NCBI GenBank assembly: GCA_011389885.1
Contig: JAABTK010000035.1
Coordinates: 1-41,966 of the forward strand
Source of the DNA: Gammaproteobacteria bacterium
Lineage (GTDB): Bacteria; Pseudomonadota; Gammaproteobacteria; Chromatiales; Chromatiaceae
DNA length: 41,966 nucleotides
Direction of reading: 5' to 3'
Shown here in pieces: positions 19,137-28,445 of the stretch. The translations under genes were made by a program, and so were the position numbers. The notes under the pieces were generated by a model. That model worked only from the letters and a program-made list of their open reading frames with translations. It ran no database searches and had not been told where the DNA came from. Numbering within the stretch: the stretch's first letter is position 1; the number at the start of each line of letters is the position of its first letter.

Positions 19137-22100
19137 ATGCAAGCCTATCTGCTGAAGATCTTCGAGAGCCAGCCGGGCAACCACCGGCTGCGCTGTTTCG
19201 ACCTGAACCAGGGCGACAATGCCCCGCCGCTGGCCGAGCACCCGCTGCCGGCCGAGACCCTGAGGCAATTCATCGAGCGCACCGAGGCCCAATACCACTC
19301 CCCCCTCGCCCCGGCCCTCCACACCCTGGGGCGGGATCTCTACGCCTGGCTGGAGGATGCCACCCAGGGCTGTATCGGCCGGCTGCGGGCGCGGCAACCC
19401 GATCTGGCGCTGCACCTCGACGGCGACGCCGACCTGCGCCACCTGCCCTGGGAGCTGCTGCACGACGGCGACGCCTTCCTCTGCCAACACCCCAATCAGC
19501 GCTTTACCCCGGTGCGCCGCGCCGCCCCTTTCGCGCCCCGGGACCCAGGGCCGAAAAACCGCCCGCTGCGGGTGCTCTTCATGGCCTCCTCGCCCCAGGA
19601 CGCCCACCCGGAACTCGACTTCGAGCGGGAGGAGGCCCACATCCTTTCCGCCGTGCGCGGGAATCTCATGGATCTGGTGGTGGAGGAGAGCGGCAGCCTA
19701 GCGGGGCTGCAGCGGGTGATCAACGACTACCGCGAGGGCCGCTTCGACGTGGTCCACCTCACCGGCCACGCCGACATCCACGAGGCCACCGCCTTCTTCT
19801 GGCTGGAGGATGAATACGGCCGCAAACAGCGTGCCGACGCCGCCCAGCTCGCCCGCGCCTTCGGCGGTCGCTTTCCGCGGCTGCTGTTCCTCTCCGGCTG
19901 TCGCAGCGGCCAGACCCCGGCGCTGGGCATGCCCTCCCTCAGCGAGGCGCTGGTGCAGGCCGGGGCCCCGGCGGTGCTCGGCTGGGGCCTGCCGGTGGGC
20001 GACCAGGCCGCCACCCTGCTGGCTGGCGTCCTCTATGAAAAACTGGCCGTGGGCGATCCCCTCGACGCCGCCGTGGCCCAGGCCCGCCAGGCCCTGCTGG
20101 AGGGGGAATCCCCCTACTGGCACCTGCTGCGCCTCTACAGCAACGCCGCGCCGCTGACGCCCCTGGTCACCCCGCCGCGCACCCCGGATCGAAAAAAGCT
20201 CAAGACCAAGGAGGCGGCGGCGGACTTTCTGGATGCCGAGCGGCGCATGCGGGTCTGCGACCGAAAAAGCTTCGTGGGCCGTCGACGCCTGCTGCAACAG
20301 GCCCTGCGCACCCTGTGCGCCCTGCCCGGCGAGGCCGACCACCGGCCCGGCCTGCTGCTCCACGGCATGGGCGGGCTGGGTAAAAGCAGCGCCGCCTCCC
20401 GCCTCTGCGACCGCCTCTCCGCCACCCACCGGCACTGGGTCTGGGTGGACCGCATCGACGAGGACGCCCTGCGCCCGGTGATCGCCGAAAAGGCGCGCAA
20501 CCCGGCGGTGAACGAGGCCCTCAACCAGCCGGATCTCGATCTCGCGCAAAGGCTCACCGAGGTGCTCGACCATCATCTGCAACAGCCCCTGCTCTTCGTC
20601 TTTGACAACTTCGAGCACAACGCCGAGACCCGCCGGGAAGACGCCGCCCCCGACCGTCACCTGCCCCGCACCCGCGACGACGGCACCCTGATCCTGCGCC
20701 CCGAGGCCGAGGCCGCCCTGCGCGCCCTGCTCCGGGCCATCGACGACAGCCAGAGCGAGAGCCGGGTGCTGATCACCTGCCGCCAGCGTCTGGCCAACCT
20801 GCCGCTGGCCGAGCTGGGGCTGCACACCATGCAGGGGGGCGAATGGGACAAAAAGCGCCGCGGCCTGCCCGCCTTCGCCGAGGACTCCCGCGTCGCCGAA
20901 GGACTCCGCCAGCGCGCCCTGGAGCTGGCCGCCGGCAACCCGCGCCTGCTCGACTGGCTCGATCGGGTGGTGCAGGATGCCGAGACCGACAGCGAGGCCC
21001 TGCTGCAACGGCTGGAGCAGCGCACCGACGAGTTCCGCGAGGACGCCCTGCTCGAGGGGCTGCTGGAACAGCTCCCCTCGCCGGTGCTGCGCACCCTGGC
21101 CCTGCTCGCCCTCTTCGAGCTGCCCGTGCCCGAGGCGGCGCTCACCGCGCTGGAGGCCATCCCCGACCCGCCGGCCCGCCTGCGCCGTCTCCTTGCCCTG
21201 GGACTGGCGGAGGGGCTGCCCAGCGACGGGCAGCCGGCCTGGTGGTACGCCTCGCCGCTGGTGACGCCCCTGGTGGAGCGGGAGTTGTCTGAGGGCGAGC
21301 GCCAGCAGGCCCTGCAACGGGCCGCCCGGGCGCTCCATCGCCTGTGGTGGGCAGGGGGGGGAGGGGATCAGCGAGCGGCAAGCGCTGGAGATTCGGCGGC
21401 TGGCGCTCAGCGCCGGCGACCAGCCGATCGCCGCCGAAATCACCGACAGGATCGCCTGGCACGCCATCAGCAGCAACCGCTATCGGGAGGCGCGCAATTG
21501 GTGCGAAGAGGCCCTGAGACAAGGGGAGGATTACCGCCTGCTGCATACCCTGGCAAGGGCGGAGCAGGTGCTGGGCATCCCCCAGGTTCAACAACACTAT
21601 GAACGGGCCCTGGCGCTTGCGCCCCGAATCGACGACACCACCGAACAGGGGGTTGTGAAAGAGGTTGCCGCCCTGATCCACAACCATGCCGATCTACTGG
21701 TACAGTTGGGCGACATCCCCCGCGCCCTCGACCTCTGGAACCAGTCCCTCGAACTCAAGGAAAAAATCGGCGACGTGAGGGGCAAGGCCGCGACCCTTCA
21801 CAACAAGGCCCAAGTCATCGCACAGCAAGGCGACATCCCCCGCGCCCTCGACCTCTGGAACCAGTCCCTCGAACTCCAGGAAAAAATCGGCGACGTGAGG
21901 GGCAAGGCCGCGACCCTGGCCTATATGGCCTGGGCGGCGGGAAGGGAAAACGATCACCCACGGGCAGCGAAATTGAATCGCCAGGCCATCGAGGCGCTGG
22001 TCAAGATCTCGGCCTGGCCCGACCTGGTCACGGTTATGGACAATCAGGCGGATTATGTGGCCGAAGCGGAGAGTCGCGCCCTTGTGGCTCAAGCCCTGTG

Positions 22101-22905
22101 GTTGACCCTGCGGGTAGGCGTGCCACTAGAGAAGGCGCTGAATCTGTGTGCCGAGCTGTTGCAGAAGACCGGCGGCCCGGAGGCCCCCCCATGCCCCCCT
22201 TCTCGGTGCCGCCGCCCTGTTCATCCTCCGCGCCCGAGGAGAGGGCCATCCCCGCCTCGAAGAGTTGCAGGGCCGGGCCGGCGGCCTCCTCACCACCGCC
22301 ATTCAGGCCCAGGGGGTCGAAGAGGAGGCGGTCCCCGCCTGGCTGGAGGGGCACAGGGCCTGCTCGATCCCGCACGCACCCTCCCCGAACTGGACCGCCT
22401 GCTGCGCTCCTGGGTGGGCGAATGGGTCTTTGATCCCGGGCAATTCCCGCCGCTCGATCCTCAGGCGTCTCCCGCGTTCGCCTTTACGCCGCCCAAGAAG
22501 AGACCAAAAGTCGAGGGCGATCTCTGCCCATTGGGGGGCGGACCGGAGGAGTGGCGGACCCAGGGCCTGCGCCCGCTGACCATCCGCTATTTCAGCGGTC
22601 ACAAAGAGGTCCGACTCTGGACCCGCAACCGCCTGCCCTCCCCCGCGCCCGAGGCCCCGGACGGCGACGAGCTGTTGGCCCTGCTGCTGGGTTCCGTCTC
22701 CCTCAAGGCCGAGGAAAAGGCCCGCGTTATCGACAGCGCCGACCAACTGACCCTGGAGCAGCTCACGGGCCTGCACCAGACCCTGAGCGAGGAAAGAGAC
22801 AAGTTTTCGGAACTGGATCCCAGCCATTTCACGCAAATGGACGCGATGCAGGATGAGGCGCTATTGGACTGGCTGGAATCGGAGGGGGAAGCGGCGGCGG
22901 GGTAA
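19137..22905 (+). pseudogene. CHAT protease-STAND NTPase-TPR protein, three homopolymer frameshifts
   Basis: Read across three single-base indels, this is one large protein of about 1,255 aa. The N-terminal part ends in a caspase-like CHAT domain (about residues 100-345) with the His/Cys pair VVHLTGHAD (His211) and FLSGCRSGQ (Cys255). A STAND/NB-ARC-type NTPase follows (SFVGRRRLLQQ; Walker A GMGGLGKSS, Lys416; Walker B FVFDNFEH, Asp490; LITCRQR). TPR units come next, two of them nearly identical, and then a unique C-terminal domain (PLTIRYFSGHKEVRLW; ALLDWLESEGE). Such proteins are thought to sense a trigger through the TPRs, oligomerise through the NTPase and activate the protease. Frame breaks are at 21354-21361 (8 G, 7 expected), 22187-22200 (one C too many) and near 22347-22350 (one G too few). 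Confidence 0.85.
21710..21919 (+). repeat. Recent 120-bp duplication encoding one TPR
   Basis: The segments 21710-21797 and 21830-21917 are identical except for one base (AAG to CAG, Lys to Gln) and are spaced exactly 120 bp, or 40 residues. Each encodes GDIPRALDLWNQSLELKEKI followed by GDVRGKAAT. The near-identity at DNA level indicates a recent in-frame duplication of the sensor repeat. Confidence 0.95.
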
Positions 22906-22909
22906 GGCG

Positions 22910-23218
22910 TCACGCTGGTAGAGCCGCGCATCGGTTCTGCGGGCAGTTCTCCTGCTTTGCCAATGCGAGTGCCAAACAGTCGTAACGACTGGGGCCGCGA
23001 TAGCATTCGGCGAGGCGTTCACTCTCCGCCACGGCCGCGGGCTCGAGTTCGCCAAGTTGCAGGCCACATTCCAGCAGATGCCCATGGTCCCCATCGAGTT
23101 CATCCAGAAACAGCATATCCGGGGTCATGAAACTGTACGGTAACTGAAACAGCGCCTCCGCCAAACCGCCATCTTCGATATCGATCAGGATATTGGCGTC
23201 GCTAATGAGCAACCGCAT
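22910..23218 (-). pseudogene. Truncated PIN-domain toxin
   Basis: The first 90 residues form the start of a PIN ribonuclease: MRLLISDANILIDIEDGGL with the first acidic residue Asp7, and SRYDCLALALAKQENCP with the later Asp. After NCP the expected TGDARLR strand appears only in another frame (TDARLYQRDAL), and the C-terminal third is absent. The gene ends five bases from the convergent CHAT gene. It overlaps the upstream XRE-ImmA gene by 17 bases, the usual antitoxin-toxin arrangement. The toxin is probably inactive because the C-terminal strand and acidic residues are lost. Confidence 0.75.
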
Positions 23219-24296
23219 GGAGCGACTCCAGCCGGCGCTGGCGATGGAAGCGGGATAGCGGCATCTTCAGCAGTTCGGCGGCCTTGGATTCGCCGATATA
23301 CCCTTCGGCGAGCGCCCGGTAGACCAGCCGTTCGAAGAGCTGGGTCCGTTCGGGCGGGTAGGGCTCGCCGGGCTCGTTTTTGTGCCAGCCTCTGCCTCTG
23401 AACTCCCTAAACAGCCTCTCCGCGATGCCGGGTGCGATAATGTCGCTCTGGCGGGCGCGAAAGATGGTCGCCTGCATGCTGAGGCCGAATTCGTGTTTCA
23501 GCAGATCGAGTTCTTTGAGTTCCAGGGCGTGGCGGGATGCACCGAGGCGTCCGCTGATCGCAGCGCGGGGCAGCAGAAAGGCCCCGGCGAAGAGGTCGCA
23601 CAGGCGTTCTTCGGGATCCTTGCGGGGCGAACGAAGGCGCTCCAGCAGCTCCGGGGCCAGACGACCCTTGAGCACCATAAGGCCGAGTTCATGGGCCAGG
23701 GTGAAGCGTTGCCGGTCTCCGCACCAGTCGCCGCCCACCACGATCATCGGGGCATCGCCGACGGCGCCGGATAGGCCGTCGAACCTGGGCTGATCCGCCA
23801 CCGAGGTGAGGATCACGCGCACCCCGATACTCTCCAGCAGGTCGATGAGTTCCGGGATGGGACCCAAACCAATTGACCAGGCGGCCCGCAGGGCCTCGGC
23901 GGTCGCTTCCACGTCCTCTTCGGTATGCAGGCGAGCCGCAATCCCCGCCGGAATGGTGAAGGCGGGAATCGGCGGCGACGGATAGAGATTCAGCAACTCC
24001 TGCCAGCGCTCGGCCTGATCCAGCACGTCGCCGCGGATTCGGTCCATCGCCTTTGCGCCCAGCGAGGCCCGTTTGCGAAACTCCACCCCTTTGATTGCCA
24101 CCGTGAGCGGCCAAAAGAAGAACTCGCCGCGCACGCCCAATTCCCGCGCCAGCTTGATCAACTGGCCAGAGGATGGCTTGAGCTGGTTCGTTTCAAACTT
24201 GCTGATGGCGGTGTGGCTAAGCTCCACGCGATTCGCCAACTCCCGAAGGGAGAGGCCGGCCGCCTTTCTGGCTTGGTGTATGCGCGCTCCGATCAT
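23202..24296 (-). CDS. XRE-ImmA/IrrE antitoxin-type protein with altered zinc motif
   Basis: The 364-aa protein starts with an XRE helix-turn-helix (residues 1-58, LSLRELANRVELSHTAISKF) and continues with an ImmA/IrrE (COG2856) domain. The zinc-protease motif reads FTLAHELGLMVL, so the second His of HEXXH is Leu206, while His202, Glu203 and the later EERLCDLFAGAFLLP segment remain. A CAT-to-CTT change explains it. A C-terminal helical segment (KAAELLKMPLSRFHRQRRLE) may bind DNA. It overlaps the PIN remnant by 17 bases and looks like the antitoxin of a known XRE-COG2856/PIN pair. Metal-dependent proteolysis is doubtful. Confidence 0.85.
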   Translation of the reverse strand: MIGARIHQARKAAGLSLRELANRVELSHTAISKFETNQLKPSSGQLIKLARELGVRGEFFFWPLTVAIKGVEFRKRASLGAKAMDRIRGDVLDQAERWQELLNLYPSPPIPAFTIPAGIAARLHTEEDVEATAEALRAAWSIGLGPIPELIDLLESIGVRVILTSVADQPRFDGLSGAVGDAPMIVVGGDWCGDRQRFTLAHELGLMVLKGRLAPELLERLRSPRKDPEERLCDLFAGAFLLPRAAISGRLGASRHALELKELDLLKHEFGLSMQATIFRARQSDIIAPGIAERLFREFRGRGWHKNEPGEPYPPERTQLFERLVYRALAEGYIGESKAAELLKMPLSRFHRQRRLESLHAVAH

Positions 24297-24393
24297 GGTC
24301 GCGACTCATTCGGGTTTACAGGCTCTATCCAATATCACCTATTGTAAACCCCGCGTCAGGAATTGCCACCCCGGCTGGATCGGGTTGAGCGCC

Positions 24394-24894
24394 TCACCCG
24401 CGATAGATGGACAACTCATCCGCCTCCCGCGCCGCGTCGGGATCCGGGATCGAAGGCGCCGATTCGATATGCTCCGTCACATAGACGGCCGGCAGCCCGT
24501 GTTCCTGTGCGCCGACCCGCACATGCTCCTTGTACCAGTGGTAGGGGGCCAGGTTAGAATCAACCTCGGTGGCGCAGTAGGTGAAGGCGTGGATCCTCTC
24601 GCCATTGGCCATCTCCACCTCCACAGCCTTCTGGTCATAGCCGTACCCCAGCCCCTCGCAACGGTCCAGGTAGCCCTTTTCCGGTTCGGCGATCTCCCAG
24701 ATCACGCCGATGACGAAATCCGCCGGGTTGCCGGTTTCGTAGGCGTCGCACTTCGCGGAACCATCGACCCGACTGTGTTTGTGAAAGCGGAGCCGATGGC
24801 CGCGCAGCGTGGCCGTATCCAGCTTTTTGGCAGAGGGTGCGCGACGGCTGATACGCAGGAAGGACATGTTGGAGCCATAGGAAAAGTAAAGCAT
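24394..24894 (-). CDS. Gamma-glutamylcyclotransferase-like protein
   Basis: The 166-aa protein has the GGCT-fold signature: FSYGSNMS at residues 4-11 for substrate carboxylate binding, and Glu80 in the RCEGLGYGYDQKAVEVE segment as the likely catalytic acid. GGCT-like enzymes release 5-oxoproline from gamma-glutamyl compounds. I use the ATG at 24894; the upstream frame to 25056 lacks family sequence. The Shine-Dalgarno signal is weak. It is divergent from the SEC-C gene across 140 bases and lies downstream of the XRE-ImmA gene on the same strand. Whether it belongs to the defence island or is a housekeeping passenger cannot be decided here. Confidence 0.82.
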   Translation of the reverse strand: MLYFSYGSNMSFLRISRRAPSAKKLDTATLRGHRLRFHKHSRVDGSAKCDAYETGNPADFVIGVIWEIAEPEKGYLDRCEGLGYGYDQKAVEVEMANGERIHAFTYCATEVDSNLAPYHWYKEHVRVGAQEHGLPAVYVTEHIESAPSIPDPDAAREADELSIYRG

Positions 24895-25034
24895 AGTGAT
24901 ACCATAGGCGAAAGGTATTTCGGTTGAACGAAGCCGGGGCTTAGGTGCGTTAGCCCCGCCGCGGATCAAGACGGCAAGGATGGCCAGGCGTCGTTGAATC
25001 CACGACCAACCAGCAACCAGCATGGGAAACAAAA

Positions 25035-25922
25035 ATGACTGACGTTGAACCCCCAATTCTGCAACACGACAAGAATCGCCGCAAGTCCATAATCACCCTG
25101 CAACGGGGCAAATGGCGGGGCCGGACCTTCCATGCCGATCTCAGTTGCTGCCCCGACCCCGTCTGCCAGTGCAGCCAAGTCACGCTGGCTTGCTCCCCCG
25201 CCGAAATCGACGACCCAGGGGCCGATGAAAAGGTCTCCGTGGTCCTGGATTTCATGGATCGGGTTCTGGTGGAGTGTTCAGGGGGCGGCAAGATCGATCC
25301 GGCGCGACTGGCGGCCGAGATCGAGGAAGAGGCGACGGCGGAGGATTGGCTTCTGCTTAAAAGCCTGTTCATCGATACCAAACGCAAGGAGATGCAAAAG
25401 TTCGATCCGGCCGCCGCCCGCGTCCAACTGCCGCCGGATTTGCTCTGGAACCTCAGCCGAATGGCGGCTTATGTAGAGTTCTTTCCCTACGAAGCACCGA
25501 TGGAGTTCTCCCACGGCGAGACCCAATGGATGGTTAATGATCAATACTGCATCAACCCCGACTGCGGATGCACTGACGGGGTGCTCCTCTTCGTCCCTTA
25601 CGATGCCCACATCGACAAGGAGCATATCCCGCAGCATACCCCCTATCCCGCAGTATTTTTTGACGCCAAGAAAGGCCAGGCGACCTCGGTAGCCGCCGCA
25701 GGAACCGGTTCGCACTCAGCCATGGAACTGGCCGATGCTTTCTTGAAAGAGCGACCTGATTGCGCCGGGCTCATCAGGAGACGGCGCGAGACCTTGCGCA
25801 CGCTGATCAAGCATAACCTGCCCCCGCGAAAATCGCCGTTCAAGCAACAGAAAAAGACCGGTCGTAACGCCCCCTGCCCCTGTGGCAGCGGCAAAAAGTA
25901 CAAAAATTGTTGCGGCGGATGA
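25035..25922 (+). CDS. SEC-C motif zinc protein
   Basis: The 295-aa protein ends in a textbook SEC-C zinc motif (APCPCGSGKKYKNCC, Cys281, Cys283, Cys292, Cys293). Two further Cys clusters, CCPDPVCQC at 38-46 and YCINPDCGCTDG near 172, may bind metal as well. The rest is helical (ARLAAEIEEEATAEDWLLLK, then a SHSAMELADAFLKE segment). SEC-C motifs occur in SecA, YecA and many island-encoded proteins of unknown function. No enzymatic motif is seen. The ATG at 25035 follows an A-rich stretch without a strong ribosome binding site. It is divergent from the GGCT-like gene. Confidence 0.85.
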   Translation: MTDVEPPILQHDKNRRKSIITLQRGKWRGRTFHADLSCCPDPVCQCSQVTLACSPAEIDDPGADEKVSVVLDFMDRVLVECSGGGKIDPARLAAEIEEEATAEDWLLLKSLFIDTKRKEMQKFDPAAARVQLPPDLLWNLSRMAAYVEFFPYEAPMEFSHGETQWMVNDQYCINPDCGCTDGVLLFVPYDAHIDKEHIPQHTPYPAVFFDAKKGQATSVAAAGTGSHSAMELADAFLKERPDCAGLIRRRRETLRTLIKHNLPPRKSPFKQQKKTGRNAPCPCGSGKKYKNCCGG

Positions 25923-26460
25923 GGGTTGTCAAGAGACCCATCCGGCTAGAGTCATGGACCGCTGCGCTGGGCTCGGCTTTCCCCCATCGCTAGGCGGAGC
26001 GCGAGGCTTGACTCGCGAACGCCTGGAGTGGCGCGCCAAGCCGCGCACTCCGCCTTTGCCTGGCGCCGAATGAGCCTCCGCCGTTTCGGTCCAACGAACT
26101 TTTATTGCGCTCGTTCCCAAGCTCTACTTGGGAATGCGGCTCAGCAAGCTCCGCTTGCCGAGAAGCGCGGGTCACGCCGCTCCCGCGGCGCGACCCGCCC
26201 CCGGCCCACCCCAGGGGCGCGAGCCCGGCAGCCACAAAACCCGCAACCAGCCCCCGACCTCACCCCGGAGTGAAATTATGGAGTGAAATATGGGTGTCCC
26301 CTGGTTTCTGGAGGTGGTTTCTGGAGGCGCTGGAGGAAGGGAAGACCGCAAGCGACCTAGCGATAAGTTGAGTCTATAGGCGACGCGAGCGGCCCGCTAT
26401 TTCCATTTGCCCGGTGTGAAAAGTGCTGCGTTGCATCAAATCAAAGTTGGCATTCATGAC
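25923..26460. other. Gene-free stretch between SEC-C and RES genes
   Basis: No credible gene is seen in about 540 bases. It holds a hairpin at 26114-26134 (TTCCCAAG, CTCTA, CTTGGGAA), a second small inverted pair CAAGCTCCGCTTG at 26147-26159, a GC-rich run of short palindromes up to 26205, and near 26290 the string ATGGGTGTCCCCTGG, reminiscent of sequence beside REP-associated transposases. Base composition drops to near-balanced GC after about 26400. Confidence 0.55.
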
Positions 26461-27489
26461 TTAACGCACAAATGTGCGATATGTCAACGAAAGACTGGCA
26501 ACTTCATACTCAGCCACTGATTGGGGTGTGGCTGCTTCTGGCAAAAATAGAGCAACATTCATCCCTTCACTCAGTGAGCTGCTGTATGCCACACCATCAA
26601 ACCCGCACTTCTTGATGAACTCGCATAAAAATTGGCTGGGAATGTAGTTGATTGCAGCGCTATCAGGAACGACCGGGATGGCCAGTTCTTTGCCGAGTAT
26701 CTCTAAAAAGTCGATGTCTCCACGCAGAAGAGCGATGCTGCCTTCATCCTCTTCCAGAAACGGCGAAACGAGGGTTCTAGGAGCCCGCAGATCAACAATT
26801 TTCAAACCAGCTTCGATTACAAACTCGGCAACGCTTACGATCTCGCCTGGCTGTGCGCGCACCTCACAGATCGCTGTCTCGACTGTCGATCCTAGATACA
26901 GGTACGGGATCCCTGTCGGATTAGCGCGACCTGAAGTCGCAAGCATTGCCGGAGGCGCTCCCATTTTTTCGATGGATATTGGCTGTCCGTCTTTCTCTAT
27001 CCTTGCTCGATACCAAACTTCAGGTTTCTCACCATCGCGCAGAATTAGGTTCGAGAGATGAACCCCCAAGCGTTCAGTGTCGATCACGCTGTCTGGGAAG
27101 TAGCGATTGGCGTACTTGAGTTCGTCTGTCAGCGCACGCCATCGTTCCAAGCTGTCGGTGCGACAACTCTCTGACAGGCCGAACTGCCCGCGCACGATCT
27201 CACCGTCGTCAAAAACCTCCCCCAGCAGGATCTGCGCCTGAGCCTCAGAAACATTGGGATTACAGAACAGTGACCAATCTGCGCTGAGCCACTCAACCAA
27301 CGACTTCCCTCCCTCGGAGCGCGGATAGATCGTCAACAGCAGTTCAAAGTAATCCGCCAACTCGCGAGCTGATAAAAGCGGTTGGTTCTCTGAGCCACAC
27401 GTCGGACACGTTCCTGTTTGGGATGATCTTTGGGGGATAATCTGATCGCGCAAGCCTGCGTCCCCAAAACACTCTGGGCAGCACAACAT
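26461..27489 (-). CDS. Zinc-ribbon RES-domain protein (NAD+ glycohydrolase/phosphorylase-like)
   Basis: The 342-aa protein has an N-terminal zinc ribbon (Cys4-x2-Cys7 and Cys28-x2-Cys31), a helical middle, and a C-terminal RES domain from about residue 155: VWYRARI (Arg161), YLYLGSTVETAICEVRAQPG (Glu209) and the late GVAYSSSLSEGMNVALF Ser region, the three positions that name the fold. RES proteins such as MbcT degrade NAD+. The start is ambiguous: GTG at 27492 overlaps the sce7725-type stop by four bases, and ATG at 27489 shares one base (TGATG). It is the last gene of a coupled three-gene operon, so it is a candidate effector. Confidence 0.87.
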   Translation of the reverse strand: MLCCPECFGDAGLRDQIIPQRSSQTGTCPTCGSENQPLLSARELADYFELLLTIYPRSEGGKSLVEWLSADWSLFCNPNVSEAQAQILLGEVFDDGEIVRGQFGLSESCRTDSLERWRALTDELKYANRYFPDSVIDTERLGVHLSNLILRDGEKPEVWYRARIEKDGQPISIEKMGAPPAMLATSGRANPTGIPYLYLGSTVETAICEVRAQPGEIVSVAEFVIEAGLKIVDLRAPRTLVSPFLEEDEGSIALLRGDIDFLEILGKELAIPVVPDSAAINYIPSQFLCEFIKKCGFDGVAYSSSLSEGMNVALFLPEAATPQSVAEYEVASLSLTYRTFVR

Positions 27490-28445
27490 CACTGAGCCGG
27501 ATTATCCTTAAAGTACTTTGCGAAGGTCTCGATATGATGTTTCATCGCGAGCTTCTTCACATAGCCCAGACCCGGATAGTGTCCCTTCTCATGAAGCTCT
27601 CTGAACTCAGCAATTGCTGATGTATCGTAGTAACGGTTGTCCGCCGAGCCGAGATGCAAAATCAGCTTCGCAAGCGCTTCAGCAAACTTCCCAGCTGGGT
27701 CGGTGGGAGTGTCCTGCCGATCAGACTTAAAATGACGGATGTACATAATATCGTCGTCATCGGTATTTATGTAGGTCAGGTGGATTGCAACTGTGTAAGC
27801 AGGTCCTCCACTTTCTTGATAGTCATCGCCAACCATAAGGAAGTCCGCAAACCCCGTCATCCCCTCCAAATCGTAGGTGAGATGCAAGTCTGAAAAAACC
27901 TCCACATCGGGATGATCTGCATTCCTTCGCTTCTCGAATCCGTCCCTCAGAAGCACGCGATCCGGTTGGAATGCAAAATGCTTCTGATATAATTTGCCAG
28001 ATTTTCCATCTTCGAAAACGCTACACGCGATACCCGCAACGCCTTCAATTTCTGCTGCCAGAGCCTTCGACTGAGAAAACCCGCTGTGCACCAGTGCAAT
28101 GTTGTGACCCTTAAAGGTGTTGATGAGCGCAGTTGCTTGTTCGAGCGACGTAGCCTCATCCAACAAAACCCCGACGGTGACTTGCTTATACTCACTGTGC
28201 TTGTCGTTTATCAGGCTCACAAGCTCTGCATTGCAGTCCGAGAAATCCCCGATCCGTGGATTTGCAATCACAATTATGCCCGCCCCCTCTTCAAGGGTGA
28301 CATCGATGGTCTTATTCAAACCATTGAGCTGCGATTTAACCGGCTCCACTATGGGAACAAAGCCACTTGCGCCTAACGTCAGGGCACTCTCTCTGATCGT
28401 AATCAGCTCGTATTGCTTGCCCCTAAAATAAGGAAAGTAGATCAA
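27489..28445 (-). CDS. sce7725-family protein (beta-protein-like)
   Basis: This 318-aa protein matches the sce7725 family as I remember it: the N-terminus IYFPYFRGKQYELITIRESA, then GFVPIVEPVK, an IIVIANPRIGDF strand, FADFLMVGDDYQESGGPAYT and a C-terminal KLAMKHHIETFAKYF. The repeated strand-helix layout suggests a TIM-barrel-like fold related to phage-type beta proteins (PF14350). No catalytic motif is evident to me, so its role is open: sensor, nucleotide handling or partner of the nuclease. It begins with TTG at 28445, whose last bases overlap the sce7726-type TGA (TTGA), and AGGGTGGG is upstream. It ends within the RES gene start. Confidence 0.82.
   Translation of the reverse strand: MIYFPYFRGKQYELITIRESALTLGASGFVPIVEPVKSQLNGLNKTIDVTLEEGAGIIVIANPRIGDFSDCNAELVSLINDKHSEYKQVTVGVLLDEATSLEQATALINTFKGHNIALVHSGFSQSKALAAEIEGVAGIACSVFEDGKSGKLYQKHFAFQPDRVLLRDGFEKRRNADHPDVEVFSDLHLTYDLEGMTGFADFLMVGDDYQESGGPAYTVAIHLTYINTDDDDIMYIRHFKSDRQDTPTDPAGKFAEALAKLILHLGSADNRYYDTSAIAEFRELHEKGHYPGLGYVKKLAMKHHIETFAKYFKDNPAQ

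Noticed and set aside
19698-21476. 592-codon open frame on the minus strand opposite the CHAT gene
   Set aside because: The plus strand shows CHAT and STAND catalytic motifs; the antisense frame is Gln/Gly/Val-rich with no recognisable motif.
22098-22579. Separate small genes inside the CHAT gene's 3' half
   Set aside because: They are pieces of one protein in shifted frames, joined by single-base homopolymer indels.
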